Below, one piece after another: positions 23,707 through 31,534 of a stretch of 64,000 nt of DNA. The notes under the pieces are model-generated. The model was not told the DNA's origin and ran no database searches. It saw nothing but the letters and a program-made list of their open reading frames with translations. The DNA is from Candidatus Poribacteria bacterium. GTDB lineage: Bacteria; Poribacteria; WGA-4E; WGA-3G. Numbering within the stretch: position 1 is the stretch's first letter; each line of letters begins with the position of its first letter. The stretch is taken from positions 1 to 64,000 of the forward strand of contig JAJECN010000041.1 of NCBI GenBank assembly GCA_022821965.1, written 5' to 3'. A program made the translations under genes and the position numbers.

Positions 23707-24075
23707 ATGAAAGATTTTACACTGCTATTCTTCAACGTTCTATTAACAGTAATAGGACAAATCCTGTTCAAACACGGCATGAATATGGTAGGTCGTGTCA
23801 ACAGCGTTCGGGACGCGTTGGGGAAACTGACACAGGCGTTTCTCAACCCTTATGTCCTCAGTGGGATTGCAATATACGGTTTCACAACGCTCGTGTGGTT
23901 GGTTATTTTGTCCCGTGTTAAACTGAGTATCGCGTATCCGATGTTAAGCTTCGGGTATGTACTGTCAATTCTGTTTTCTTGGATGCTGTTCAAGGAATCC
24001 ATCCCCAAGACCCGCATAATAGGTGCTGTGATTATCTGTATCGGTGTCTACCTCGTCGCACAAGGAGAGTCTTAA
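23707..24075 (+). CDS. EamA/SMR-type four-helix membrane transporter
   Basis: The 122-residue protein has four transmembrane helices: LLFFNVLLTVIGQILFKHGM, VLSGIAIYGFTTLVWLVIL, IAYPMLSFGYVLSILFSWMLF and IIGAVIICIGVYLVAQ. The SYPxLSxGY-like stretch and the FKES loop are as in small drug/metabolite transporters that work as dimers, such as the lipid-linked aminoarabinose flippases and SMR family. The substrate is unknown. It appears leaderless and begins a run of co-oriented genes, with the next start 3 nt after its stop. Confidence 0.85.
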   Translation: MKDFTLLFFNVLLTVIGQILFKHGMNMVGRVNSVRDALGKLTQAFLNPYVLSGIAIYGFTTLVWLVILSRVKLSIAYPMLSFGYVLSILFSWMLFKESIPKTRIIGAVIICIGVYLVAQGES

Positions 24076-24078
24076 TCG

Positions 24079-24528
24079 ATGGCAGAACCGGTAAATGTTC
24101 ATACTGGACCCAACACCCAAGGTGAACCTACTCCTACTCCTTCCTTTGTTGCGATGGTGTTATCCGCGATTGTTCCAGGGCTTGGTCAGCTATACCTGGG
24201 GCAATCCGCGAAAGGAATTATCATCCTTATCGTTTTTGCTTCCGCACTCGGTATTTTTTACGTCAATTCACTACCGGTAACGGAATGGGGCGATTTAATG
24301 CGGTTTAAACCACCTGCGAAAGAGAACCCTACATCGAACAACGCAGTGGATTCTGAGGGACAGGCGTCTTATGCAATTCACATTTGGACGTTTGACGATG
24401 GAGAAAAGTTGATGTATCGTCCTTCTTGGAAATTGAAAATCAGCGCGTCCATTCAAGGGATTTTATGTTGGTTCTATGCAGTTGGAGACGGATGGCGAGG
24501 CAGGCGCAGGATTAGAAAATACGCATAA
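24079..24528 (+). CDS. Small membrane protein with TM2/DUF5683-like helix pair
   Basis: The 149-residue protein opens with a Pro/Thr-rich segment, followed by the TM2-like pattern VLSAIVPGLGQLYLGQSAKGIIILIVFASALGIFYV (read as a first amphipathic turn PGLGQLYLGQ and one strong helix). A soluble loop (FKPPAKENPTSNN...TFDDGEKLMYRPSWKLK) leads to a second weak helix (ISASIQGILCWFYAVGDGW) and a basic end. The function of this widespread family is unknown. It follows the transporter gene by 3 nt and is probably cotranscribed. Confidence 0.8.
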   Translation: MAEPVNVHTGPNTQGEPTPTPSFVAMVLSAIVPGLGQLYLGQSAKGIIILIVFASALGIFYVNSLPVTEWGDLMRFKPPAKENPTSNNAVDSEGQASYAIHIWTFDDGEKLMYRPSWKLKISASIQGILCWFYAVGDGWRGRRRIRKYA

Positions 24529-24567
24529 CAAGTTTAAGAAACCCAGACACTGCGTTAAGCAGAAAAA

Positions 24568-25947
24568 ATGATAGATTGGCGCGATATGTTTACGGCAGCG
24601 TTTAACACAAAACTAAATTGTGCCTTAATAATTCAATGCGGCATTCTCCTCGTTGCTTTCGTAATTGGGTGCCAAGATGATACAGCAGTCCTGAAAAAGA
24701 GCGAGGAACTCTTGAACGCCGGAACCCCACAAGATGCCGTGGTGGAACTGGAGGCTTTTATCGAAACAGCACCCGAGGAACCGAAGGCACGGATGTTGCT
24801 TGGGAAAGCCTACAATGACTTGGGACGTTACAATGATGCCGTTGTCGAGTTACGAAAAGCCTCACAACTCTACGCTGCACAACCGGAAGAACGGATTACA
24901 GCGCGGCTTGAATTGGCGCGCACCTATCTAAGGTTTGGGGACAGAGACTCTGCCTTTCGTGTGCTGCGGCTTGTTCAACGGAGTACACCAGATCCCAATG
25001 TCCTGCGCAAAATTATCGAACTTGTTGGCGACAGTTATCACGCAAAGAGGCTGACCCGTGGCGATTCAGATAACTATTCCCCTACCTTCTCACCAGACGG
25101 CACACAAATTGCCTTTGCATCGTTCCGACTCGACAACGGCGAAATCTATTTAATGGACCTAAACGGACGCATCCAACGCCGTGTAACATTCACAACAGAT
25201 TTCAACGATAGTTCGCCAGCATTCCTCACGGTTCCAAATTATCTGTTTTACAGCAGCGAACCGAAGTCATCTCGTGAAGTTCAAGTTGTCATTCAAAGTA
25301 GTGGTTCCACGCCGATCTATGCTGGATTCTATGTGACGCATATTCATAGTAAAATAACGCGATGTGTTTTTCCAGTAAGTTTTGGTGCTCGCGTGCCTCG
25401 TACAGCACCTGCCAGAGATTTGGTCGTTTATGAATCCAATGCAGACGGAAATTTGGAATTATACCTTCTCGATTTGGAGGGGACTGATCTCACACAACTT
25501 ACCCCGGAGAAGATCCAACACAAACGCATCACCTTTAACGAAACTGATGACGGAAGCCCAACATTCTTTCCCGACGGAAAACGCATTATGTTTGTCTCAT
25601 CGCGAAATGAAGTGAATCAGCTTTACACTATAGGCATTGATGGGCAAAACGAGAAGCACTTCAATCCAAATCGCTACGATTGTTACAACCCCAGTGTGTC
25701 CCCTGACGGAAAAACAATCGCTTATGTCTCCGCGAGAGATGGCGATTGGGAAATTTATCTAATTGACGCAGATGGCAAAAATGAGCGGCGGATAACCAAC
25801 GACATCGGTAGATCTATTCAACCGACCTTTTCGCCTGACGGACGGCACCTTGCGTTTGTTTCCGATAGAAGCGATACTTTTCATATCTACCTAATGTCTC
25901 TGAACGAACCTGTTACACGTGAAGATTTAGTTAAACGTTTACAGTAG
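24568..25947 (+). CDS. TPR plus TolB-like beta-propeller lipoprotein
   Basis: The 459-residue protein has a lipoprotein-type signal (CGILLVAFVIGC, Cys about residue 36). Three TPR-like repeats (KSEELLNAGTPQDAVVEL, ARMLLGKAYNDLGRYNDAVVEL, ARLELARTYLRFGDRDSAFRVL) are followed by a WD40-like/PD40 propeller with TolB-type blades: YSPTFSPDGTQIAFASFR, GSPTFFPDGKRIMFVSSR, YNPSVSPDGKTIAYVSAR and IQPTFSPDGRHLAFVSDR. It is probably periplasmic and attached to a membrane, where such proteins scaffold envelope complexes. No SD is evident before the ATG at 24568. Confidence 0.85.
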   Translation: MIDWRDMFTAAFNTKLNCALIIQCGILLVAFVIGCQDDTAVLKKSEELLNAGTPQDAVVELEAFIETAPEEPKARMLLGKAYNDLGRYNDAVVELRKASQLYAAQPEERITARLELARTYLRFGDRDSAFRVLRLVQRSTPDPNVLRKIIELVGDSYHAKRLTRGDSDNYSPTFSPDGTQIAFASFRLDNGEIYLMDLNGRIQRRVTFTTDFNDSSPAFLTVPNYLFYSSEPKSSREVQVVIQSSGSTPIYAGFYVTHIHSKITRCVFPVSFGARVPRTAPARDLVVYESNADGNLELYLLDLEGTDLTQLTPEKIQHKRITFNETDDGSPTFFPDGKRIMFVSSRNEVNQLYTIGIDGQNEKHFNPNRYDCYNPSVSPDGKTIAYVSARDGDWEIYLIDADGKNERRITNDIGRSIQPTFSPDGRHLAFVSDRSDTFHIYLMSLNEPVTREDLVKRLQ

Positions 25948-25974
25948 GGGCGAGGTAACCTCGTCCCTACGCTC
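25943..25974. repeat. REP-like palindrome after TolB-like gene
   Basis: GTAGGGGCGAGGTAACCTCG continuing TCCCTACG forms an almost perfect palindrome that includes the stop codon. A near-identical copy lies at 42594-42620. It could act as a 3' hairpin but lacks a U-tract. Confidence 0.6.
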
Positions 25975-25989
25975 GGAGGTAAAATCGAT

Positions 25990-26952
25990 ATGCTTCAGGT
26001 AACCAAACCGGAAGGTTTCGGCAACATCCAACTGGAAGAAGTGCCGATACCGGAAATAAATGAGCACCAAGTTCGAGTGGAGACGGATACAACATTGATT
26101 AGCCGTGGTTCCGAACTGTTTCGACGATACATCCGAGAAGAAGCAGTCCCGCCCTCAATTATGGGATACTCACTCACAGGGACTGTGGACACTGTTGGGG
26201 CTGAGGTAACGGACTACCGGGTTGGAGAACGCGTTATGGTCGTCGCGCCGCATGCGCAATATGCCGTCGCTGAACCTAACCCAACCGAGGGACGTATTGT
26301 CCCGCTCCTTGACGGTGTCAGTTTTGAAGAGGGAACTTTTCTCCCGCTCGCCACGAGTGCTGTCGCTTGGGCGGACTCGTCCGGGGTGAAAGCAGGAGAT
26401 ACTGTCGTTGTCTTGGGACAAGGCTTGGTAGGAAGCCTGATGATGCAGGTGTTACGCGGCTATAATCCTGCGCGGATTATTACCGTGGACGCATTGCCGC
26501 TCCGATGCGAACTCTCAACGCAGCTCGGTGCTGATGTCGTCATAAACGCTGACGAGGTAGATCCGGTTGAAGAAGTCCGTCGCCTTACCGATGGCAAAGG
26601 CGCAGATTTGGTCATAGATTGTGTCGGTGGGTACGCCGGTGTCAAATCCTTTGAGCAGGCACAAGACATGACACGTCAGTTTGGTATCATCCAACTCATT
26701 GCGCTCTATCAGCAGGGACCGCTCCCTTTACATTCCTCGAAAATAATGAGTAAACGCCTCGTCGCTGGTATCTTAACGGACGAACCTCGTTCACAGATCG
26801 CTGCACGCGCCTTGCAAAAGATACAGGATGGCGAGATCCGTGCGTCTGAAATGATTACCCACCGTTTCCACTACACTGAGGCGAAAGATGCGTTTGACCT
26901 CCTCTGGAATACGCCTGGTGATGCGCTCGGAGTCCTAATAAAATGGCAGTAG
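25990..26952 (+). CDS. Zinc-poor MDR dehydrogenase-like protein
   Basis: The 320-residue medium-chain dehydrogenase has a GroES-like half (ETDTTLISRGSELFRRYIREE, GYSLTGTVDTVGAEVTDYRVGERVMV) and a Rossmann half (VVVLGQGLVGSLMMQVLRGYNPARIITVDAL, GADLVIDCVGGYAGVKSFEQA). As in the dehydrogenase at 14284, the catalytic-zinc Cys is replaced by SRGSE, and the structural-zinc lobe is missing. The two are paralogues of one subfamily. GGAGG lies 12 bases before the ATG. The stop overlaps the methyltransferase start by 10 nt, suggesting coupling. Confidence 0.87.
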   Translation: MLQVTKPEGFGNIQLEEVPIPEINEHQVRVETDTTLISRGSELFRRYIREEAVPPSIMGYSLTGTVDTVGAEVTDYRVGERVMVVAPHAQYAVAEPNPTEGRIVPLLDGVSFEEGTFLPLATSAVAWADSSGVKAGDTVVVLGQGLVGSLMMQVLRGYNPARIITVDALPLRCELSTQLGADVVINADEVDPVEEVRRLTDGKGADLVIDCVGGYAGVKSFEQAQDMTRQFGIIQLIALYQQGPLPLHSSKIMSKRLVAGILTDEPRSQIAARALQKIQDGEIRASEMITHRFHYTEAKDAFDLLWNTPGDALGVLIKWQ

Positions 26953-27518
26953 ATGTTCCCTCACGAGAAGTTGAGTTCCGTACCGAATTGCGCGGTATAC
27001 CGTTGACCTTTTCCGCAACGTGGGGTCTCTTCTCACCGAAAGCAATTGATGCTGGAACACAACTATTGATTGAACATCTCGACATCCAAGAGAACGATAC
27101 CTGCCTTGACCTCGGATGCGGCTACGGTGCTATCGGCATTACACTCGCTAAATGCGAACAAACGGCAACCGTCTATCTGGTGGACAAGGACTTTGTTGCA
27201 GTCGATTACGCGCGCAAAAACGTGCAGCAGAATCGACTCCAGAACTGTCATGTCCTCTTGAGCAACGGATTCAGCCACCTTCCCGACATTCAATTCGATC
27301 TGATCGCCTCCAACCTTCCTGCTAATGTCGGCAAGGAACTTCTACAGATTTTTCTCACCGACGCGAAACAGCATCTCAAACCCGACGGACGACTCTATGT
27401 TGTTACCATCTCAGGACTCCGAGCGTTCATCAAACGTAACTTCTTGGGCATATTCGGGAACTACCGGAAAATTAAACAGCGTCACACCCATACGGTCGCG
27501 ATGGCAATCTGTGAGTAG
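26943..27518 (+). CDS. RsmC-like SAM-dependent methyltransferase
   Basis: The 191-residue protein belongs to the small methyltransferase (MTS) domain group: GIPLTFSATWGLFSPKAIDAGTQLLIEHL, motif I CLDLGCGYGAIGITLAK, the acidic VYLVDKDFVAVDYARKN, and IASNLPANVGKELLQ in place of the usual NPP[FYW]H motif. RsmC methylates guanine in 16S rRNA, and related single-domain proteins modify rRNA, tRNA or small molecules. The NPP to NLP change makes the target uncertain. It overlaps the dehydrogenase upstream by 10 nt. Confidence 0.82.
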   Translation: MAVDVPSREVEFRTELRGIPLTFSATWGLFSPKAIDAGTQLLIEHLDIQENDTCLDLGCGYGAIGITLAKCEQTATVYLVDKDFVAVDYARKNVQQNRLQNCHVLLSNGFSHLPDIQFDLIASNLPANVGKELLQIFLTDAKQHLKPDGRLYVVTISGLRAFIKRNFLGIFGNYRKIKQRHTHTVAMAICE

Positions 27519-27554
27519 AACAATTAAATGCCACCGAACGGTCTGACAAAAGAT

Positions 27555-27584
27555 TTGACAGAGGCGTTCTTAATTAGGTATAAT
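27555..27584 (+). promoter_or_regulatory. Sigma70-type promoter of the transglutaminase gene
   Basis: TTGACA, an 18-bp spacer and TATAAT at 27579-27584. The predicted start is near 27591, giving a leader of about 35 nt before the GTG/ATG at 27626/27629. Confidence 0.65.
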
Positions 27585-27625
27585 TAGTATCATAGATAGA
27601 ATATCATACAGCAACTATCTGGCAG

Positions 27626-29203
27626 GTGATGACCGTGTCGTTTCACATACGTTACTATAAGGAGTCAGAATCTATCGTGATATTATTGACCCCTTTGAAA
27701 TCTCATCTCCTACGCTGCCTCGCGTTTGTCTGCGTGGTAGCGACACTTTTTAATATTGGTTTGCAAGTCCCACCAGCAGATGCTGCGGACGAAGAGCAAG
27801 GCGCATTCGAGAACATGCCACACAACCCGCAAGAGCATTGGTACAATTTCACGTTGATGAATACTAAAATCGGCTATATGTACGCGTTTGCTGAAAAAAC
27901 CGAGTATCAAGGTGAACAGATGACTCGGATCAAAAGCAACATTGTTATGAATCTTAATGCACTTGGGACCAATTTAGAACTTGAAACTACGAATATTGAA
28001 TATATCGATGCTGATTTAAGACTGAGGCACTTCCTTTATACCTCTAACATGTCCGGTTTAAAACAGGTGGAGGGACAGATTGTAGACGGAATTGCCTACA
28101 TTAAAACAACTCTTGATGGTGAAACCACCGAATCAGAAGTTCCTGTCCCCGCAGATACAACTTCTCAGTCCACAGTTGTGGAGTCTCTGTTGTCCCAGAA
28201 TGCCCTTAAAATAGGTGATAAACAGACCTTTCACATATTTCATTACGATCTAATGAAGCCAGTGAAGACAGAAATTGAGGTTGTAAAGCAAGAAACCTTA
28301 ACCTATCAGTCAGAGGAAAAGCAGGTTTACGTGGTAGATGGAACACTGGATATGATGGGGGGGACAGCTTTTAAACAGTGGGTCTCTCCTGATGGGGTAA
28401 ACTACCGATCAGAAACACTAATAATGGGAGTTCCTCAGGTAATCACGAAAACGGATAGGGAAACAGCACTTGGTGGTATTGAAGAAGTTGACCTTGTCCT
28501 AAAAACTCGTATCCTACCTATCGGTAAACACCCTACACCGAAAGCTGAAAGTCTCGTGGCAGATGTGAAACTCACCACAGGTAACATCGCCGAAGCTATT
28601 ATGTCCACCCCTCAACAGAAATTGGAGTTAAGTACTGTACATACTGGTAAACTTTCCATTCAGGTTCCGTCAATTGTAGCGGAAGACTGCCCGGATTTAC
28701 CTATTCAGAATGCAGCGGGTGAATTTCTTGCTGCAAGTGCCTATATCCAAGTCGATCACCCGGACATTCAAGCGAAGGCTGAAGAGATTTTGGGGGGTGA
28801 AGTCAATTCATGGCGCGCGGCAGAGAAGTTATGCCAATGGGTTTACGAATCGATTACAGACAAACAAATTAGTGCTGGCTTTGGTTCATCATTACAAACG
28901 TTGGAGTCCCTTACTGGAGATTGCACGGAACACACTGTGCTTTTTATTGCGCTGGCACGTGCTGTTGGCATTCCCTCGCGAATCTGTTCGGGTATTGTAT
29001 TTTTAAAGGATGCCTTCTACTATCACTTTTGGCCCGAAGTCTACGTGGGCAAATGGGTCCAGATGGATCCGACGTTAGATCAGACTATCGCCGATGCGAA
29101 TCATATCCAACTCTGGGGAGGCTTCTTAGAATCAGATACAATGATGGAATTTGCGGAAGGTGTTTACCGAACCCTTAATCAACTTGAAATTACTATCTAT
29201 TAG
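27626..29203 (+). CDS. Exported transglutaminase-like domain protein
   Basis: The product has up to 525 residues. An export signal is visible around residues 20-52 (LKSHLLRCLAFVCVVATLFNIGLQVPPADA). A GTG about 18 codons in would give a cleaner signal peptide, and its AAGGAG lies 12 bases away. The N-terminal 330 residues form a beta-rich domain. The transglutaminase/protease core follows near 400-510: catalytic Cys in SLTGDCTEHTVLFIALARAVGIPSR, His in YYHFWPEVYVGKWVQ and Asp in MDPTLDQ. The triad is complete, so cysteine-peptidase or amidase activity in the periplasm is likely. It is followed by BatA-like and Omp85 genes. Confidence 0.88.
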   Translation: MMTVSFHIRYYKESESIVILLTPLKSHLLRCLAFVCVVATLFNIGLQVPPADAADEEQGAFENMPHNPQEHWYNFTLMNTKIGYMYAFAEKTEYQGEQMTRIKSNIVMNLNALGTNLELETTNIEYIDADLRLRHFLYTSNMSGLKQVEGQIVDGIAYIKTTLDGETTESEVPVPADTTSQSTVVESLLSQNALKIGDKQTFHIFHYDLMKPVKTEIEVVKQETLTYQSEEKQVYVVDGTLDMMGGTAFKQWVSPDGVNYRSETLIMGVPQVITKTDRETALGGIEEVDLVLKTRILPIGKHPTPKAESLVADVKLTTGNIAEAIMSTPQQKLELSTVHTGKLSIQVPSIVAEDCPDLPIQNAAGEFLAASAYIQVDHPDIQAKAEEILGGEVNSWRAAEKLCQWVYESITDKQISAGFGSSLQTLESLTGDCTEHTVLFIALARAVGIPSRICSGIVFLKDAFYYHFWPEVYVGKWVQMDPTLDQTIADANHIQLWGGFLESDTMMEFAEGVYRTLNQLEITIY

Positions 29204-29303
29204 TTATCAGTTGTCGGTGCGGTTTTTCTGCGAAAAACCTTTCGGTTGTCGGAAAGAGGTTTTCGTTTAACAACACCCTCTTGTAACTGATAACTGACAA
29301 CCA
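29203..29303. repeat. Heptamer-built inverted-repeat element
   Basis: It fills the gap between the transglutaminase stop and the BatA-like ATG. The left end is GTTATCAGTTGTCGG and the right end is AACTGATAACTGACAACC. A CACCCTCTTGTAACTGATAA block is shared with the element ending at 42672. A GCGGTTTTTCTGCG/GAAAAACC hairpin lies inside. Confidence 0.65.
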
Positions 29304-29305
29304 TT

Positions 29306-31534
29306 ATGGCATTTCTCAACCCGCTCTTCCTCTTCGGTCTCCTCGCCGCTGGCATCCCACTGATTATCCATCTCTGGAACCGTCGCCGCGTTGTAACAAT
29401 AGATTTCAGCAGTCTGATGTTCCTTACAGCGGCACATCGCGAAAACGCCCGCCGATTCCAACTCCGACAACTTCTCATTTTGTTCTTGCGGATGCTAATT
29501 GTTGCGCTCATTGCGCTTGCCTTAGCACGTCCCTTTCTGACGCTTGGACTGCCGATCGCGTCTGTGCGAGCGAAAACCGATCTCGTTATCGTTTTAGATA
29601 ACTCCTACAGTATGGCGTATCAAGACATCGATGGCATTAGGTTTGAGAAGGCGAAAACTTTGGCAACTGATATCCTCAACACACTACGGCACGGTGACAG
29701 TGCCGCTTTTATATTGATGTCAGACATCCCAAAACCTGTTTTTCGGCAACTCACACCGGATGTTGAGAGTGTCACTGAAACCGTTAAGGATACGGCGGTC
29801 TCTTACCGCACCACAAACGTTCAACCCAGCATTGAACTCGCCCACGAAATCCTCGCTGAGTCAGAGCAACTTAACAAAGAAATCTATTTGATTTCAGACT
29901 TCGCCCAAAACGGGTGGCAGAACTGGAGTCGGCTCCCGAATCGTTCCGGTGCTCGTATTTCCCTGATTCCGGTTGCCAGAGGTGAAGCACATAACACAAG
30001 TATTAAAGAAATTCGTCCTTCTAATCAACTAATAGGTGTAAATTTACCACTCCAATTGAATGTGACGACTGTGAATCATTCAATAGCGCCCTTGGAGGAA
30101 GATATACTAACGTTGTTCATTGGAGGCGAAAAACAAAAATCTATGAGTTTTTCTGTCGGAGCAAACGAATCACTGAATACGACTTTAATACATAACTTTT
30201 CTACACCCGGCACGCATATCGGCTACTTTACATTAACAGAGGATCGGCTCAACATTGATAATCGGCGTTATTTCGCCTTAAATGTTCTCGGTGAAGTGCG
30301 TGTGCTCTGTGTAGGAGAAGAAACGGAATACCTAACATTAGCACTAAACCCACATAATGTTTCTGATCTGCTCTTACCAACTGGAGATCCAGTTTCTAAA
30401 AATCAAAAAAATAACAGCGGTGTACTGATTTTACCAACGCAATGCACACTCATCGAGTTTGAGACCTTCCCCTTGCAAGACTATGATGTCATCATTCTCG
30501 CGGATATGCCAGAAATCTCTCGCCGGACGAACGCGCAACTCCAAGAATTCATCCGTCACGGCAAAAGTATCATTGCCTTCGTAAGCAGCCACAGCGATTC
30601 AAAGAGTTACAACGAACGCAGTAATGTTTGGTTGCCTGCCCAGCTCGGTAACACACTAACATGGACACCGCCACAGCGGGTTCACACGTATCAGGAAGAG
30701 CACCCTGTCTTTGATGTGTTTTCAAGCGACGGATTCTCTACGCAATACGCACCACATTTTTACAACGGCGTGACGTTATACCCTTTGTCGGAATCCAATG
30801 TTATTGCCCGTTTCGGAGACGATACACCCTTTCTCGTTGAACGAAGTCAAGGCACAAGTATTGTGCTACTCTATAATTGCGGGCTCCTTACACAACAGGC
30901 GGCGACATCTACCTCCACCACATCTTATACAAATGACCTACTTGTTAATCCGTATTTCCTTCCAATGCTCCAACAGAGCGTGCTTTATGCAGCGACAGCC
31001 AGTAACAATCTTTTAGCGTGGGAAGGACATATCGGCGACACCTATGCAGCAAGTTATCCGCAAAGTGCCGGTGGGAAAGCATCTATTCGCCTAAAGAGTA
31101 CAGTTGGCGAATGGAACGATGATACCTCAAAACCTGATGCGTCCGAGATAGACGATAGCATAGTGGTGCCAATTGCTGAAGATGGTACACTACGATTCCA
31201 AGGCACAGAACGTCCCGGTATCTATCAGGTTGAGGTGCAAACGCAAAGCAGGATCCAACGAGACTTCTTTGCAGCTAATGTTGACACCACCGAAGGCGAC
31301 TTAACAGAGATTCCATTGGAACACGCTGCAACGCGAGTCGGTGCCGAAACAGCAACAGATCAGGAAACCGAGGGAGTAGCGATAGAAGCCGACGCTTACA
31401 ACATCAATCGACACGGTAGGGAAATTTGGGGTGAATTGCTGATCTTGGTTGTTTGCCTTATGCTTCTTGAAAGTTTTCTCTCGAATCGCGAAGGATACGG
31501 GCGGGGAAACCCTGCCCCTGCGGGTGAAAAATAA
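29306..31534 (+). CDS. BatA-like membrane protein with vWA domain
   Basis: The 742-residue protein begins with the aerotolerance-regulator N-terminal domain: AFLNPLFLFGLLAAGIPLIIHLWNRRR, then QLRQLLILFLRMLIVALIALALARP. These are two helices with the basic loop typical of BatA. A vWA domain follows at about 90-225 (LVIVLDNSYSMAYQD, MIDAS DNSYS). A long extracytoplasmic region with a glutamine-amidotransferase-like/alpha-beta segment (YDVIILADMPEISRRTNAQLQEFIRHGKSIIAFV) follows, and a C-terminal helix (LLILVVCLMLLESFLS) ends the chain. BatA-type proteins are linked to MoxR chaperones, but no MoxR is nearby. The start directly follows the repeat element and has no SD. The stop overlaps the Omp85 ATG (TAATG). 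Confidence 0.85.
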   Translation: MAFLNPLFLFGLLAAGIPLIIHLWNRRRVVTIDFSSLMFLTAAHRENARRFQLRQLLILFLRMLIVALIALALARPFLTLGLPIASVRAKTDLVIVLDNSYSMAYQDIDGIRFEKAKTLATDILNTLRHGDSAAFILMSDIPKPVFRQLTPDVESVTETVKDTAVSYRTTNVQPSIELAHEILAESEQLNKEIYLISDFAQNGWQNWSRLPNRSGARISLIPVARGEAHNTSIKEIRPSNQLIGVNLPLQLNVTTVNHSIAPLEEDILTLFIGGEKQKSMSFSVGANESLNTTLIHNFSTPGTHIGYFTLTEDRLNIDNRRYFALNVLGEVRVLCVGEETEYLTLALNPHNVSDLLLPTGDPVSKNQKNNSGVLILPTQCTLIEFETFPLQDYDVIILADMPEISRRTNAQLQEFIRHGKSIIAFVSSHSDSKSYNERSNVWLPAQLGNTLTWTPPQRVHTYQEEHPVFDVFSSDGFSTQYAPHFYNGVTLYPLSESNVIARFGDDTPFLVERSQGTSIVLLYNCGLLTQQAATSTSTTSYTNDLLVNPYFLPMLQQSVLYAATASNNLLAWEGHIGDTYAASYPQSAGGKASIRLKSTVGEWNDDTSKPDASEIDDSIVVPIAEDGTLRFQGTERPGIYQVEVQTQSRIQRDFFAANVDTTEGDLTEIPLEHAATRVGAETATDQETEGVAIEADAYNINRHGREIWGELLILVVCLMLLESFLSNREGYGRGNPAPAGEK

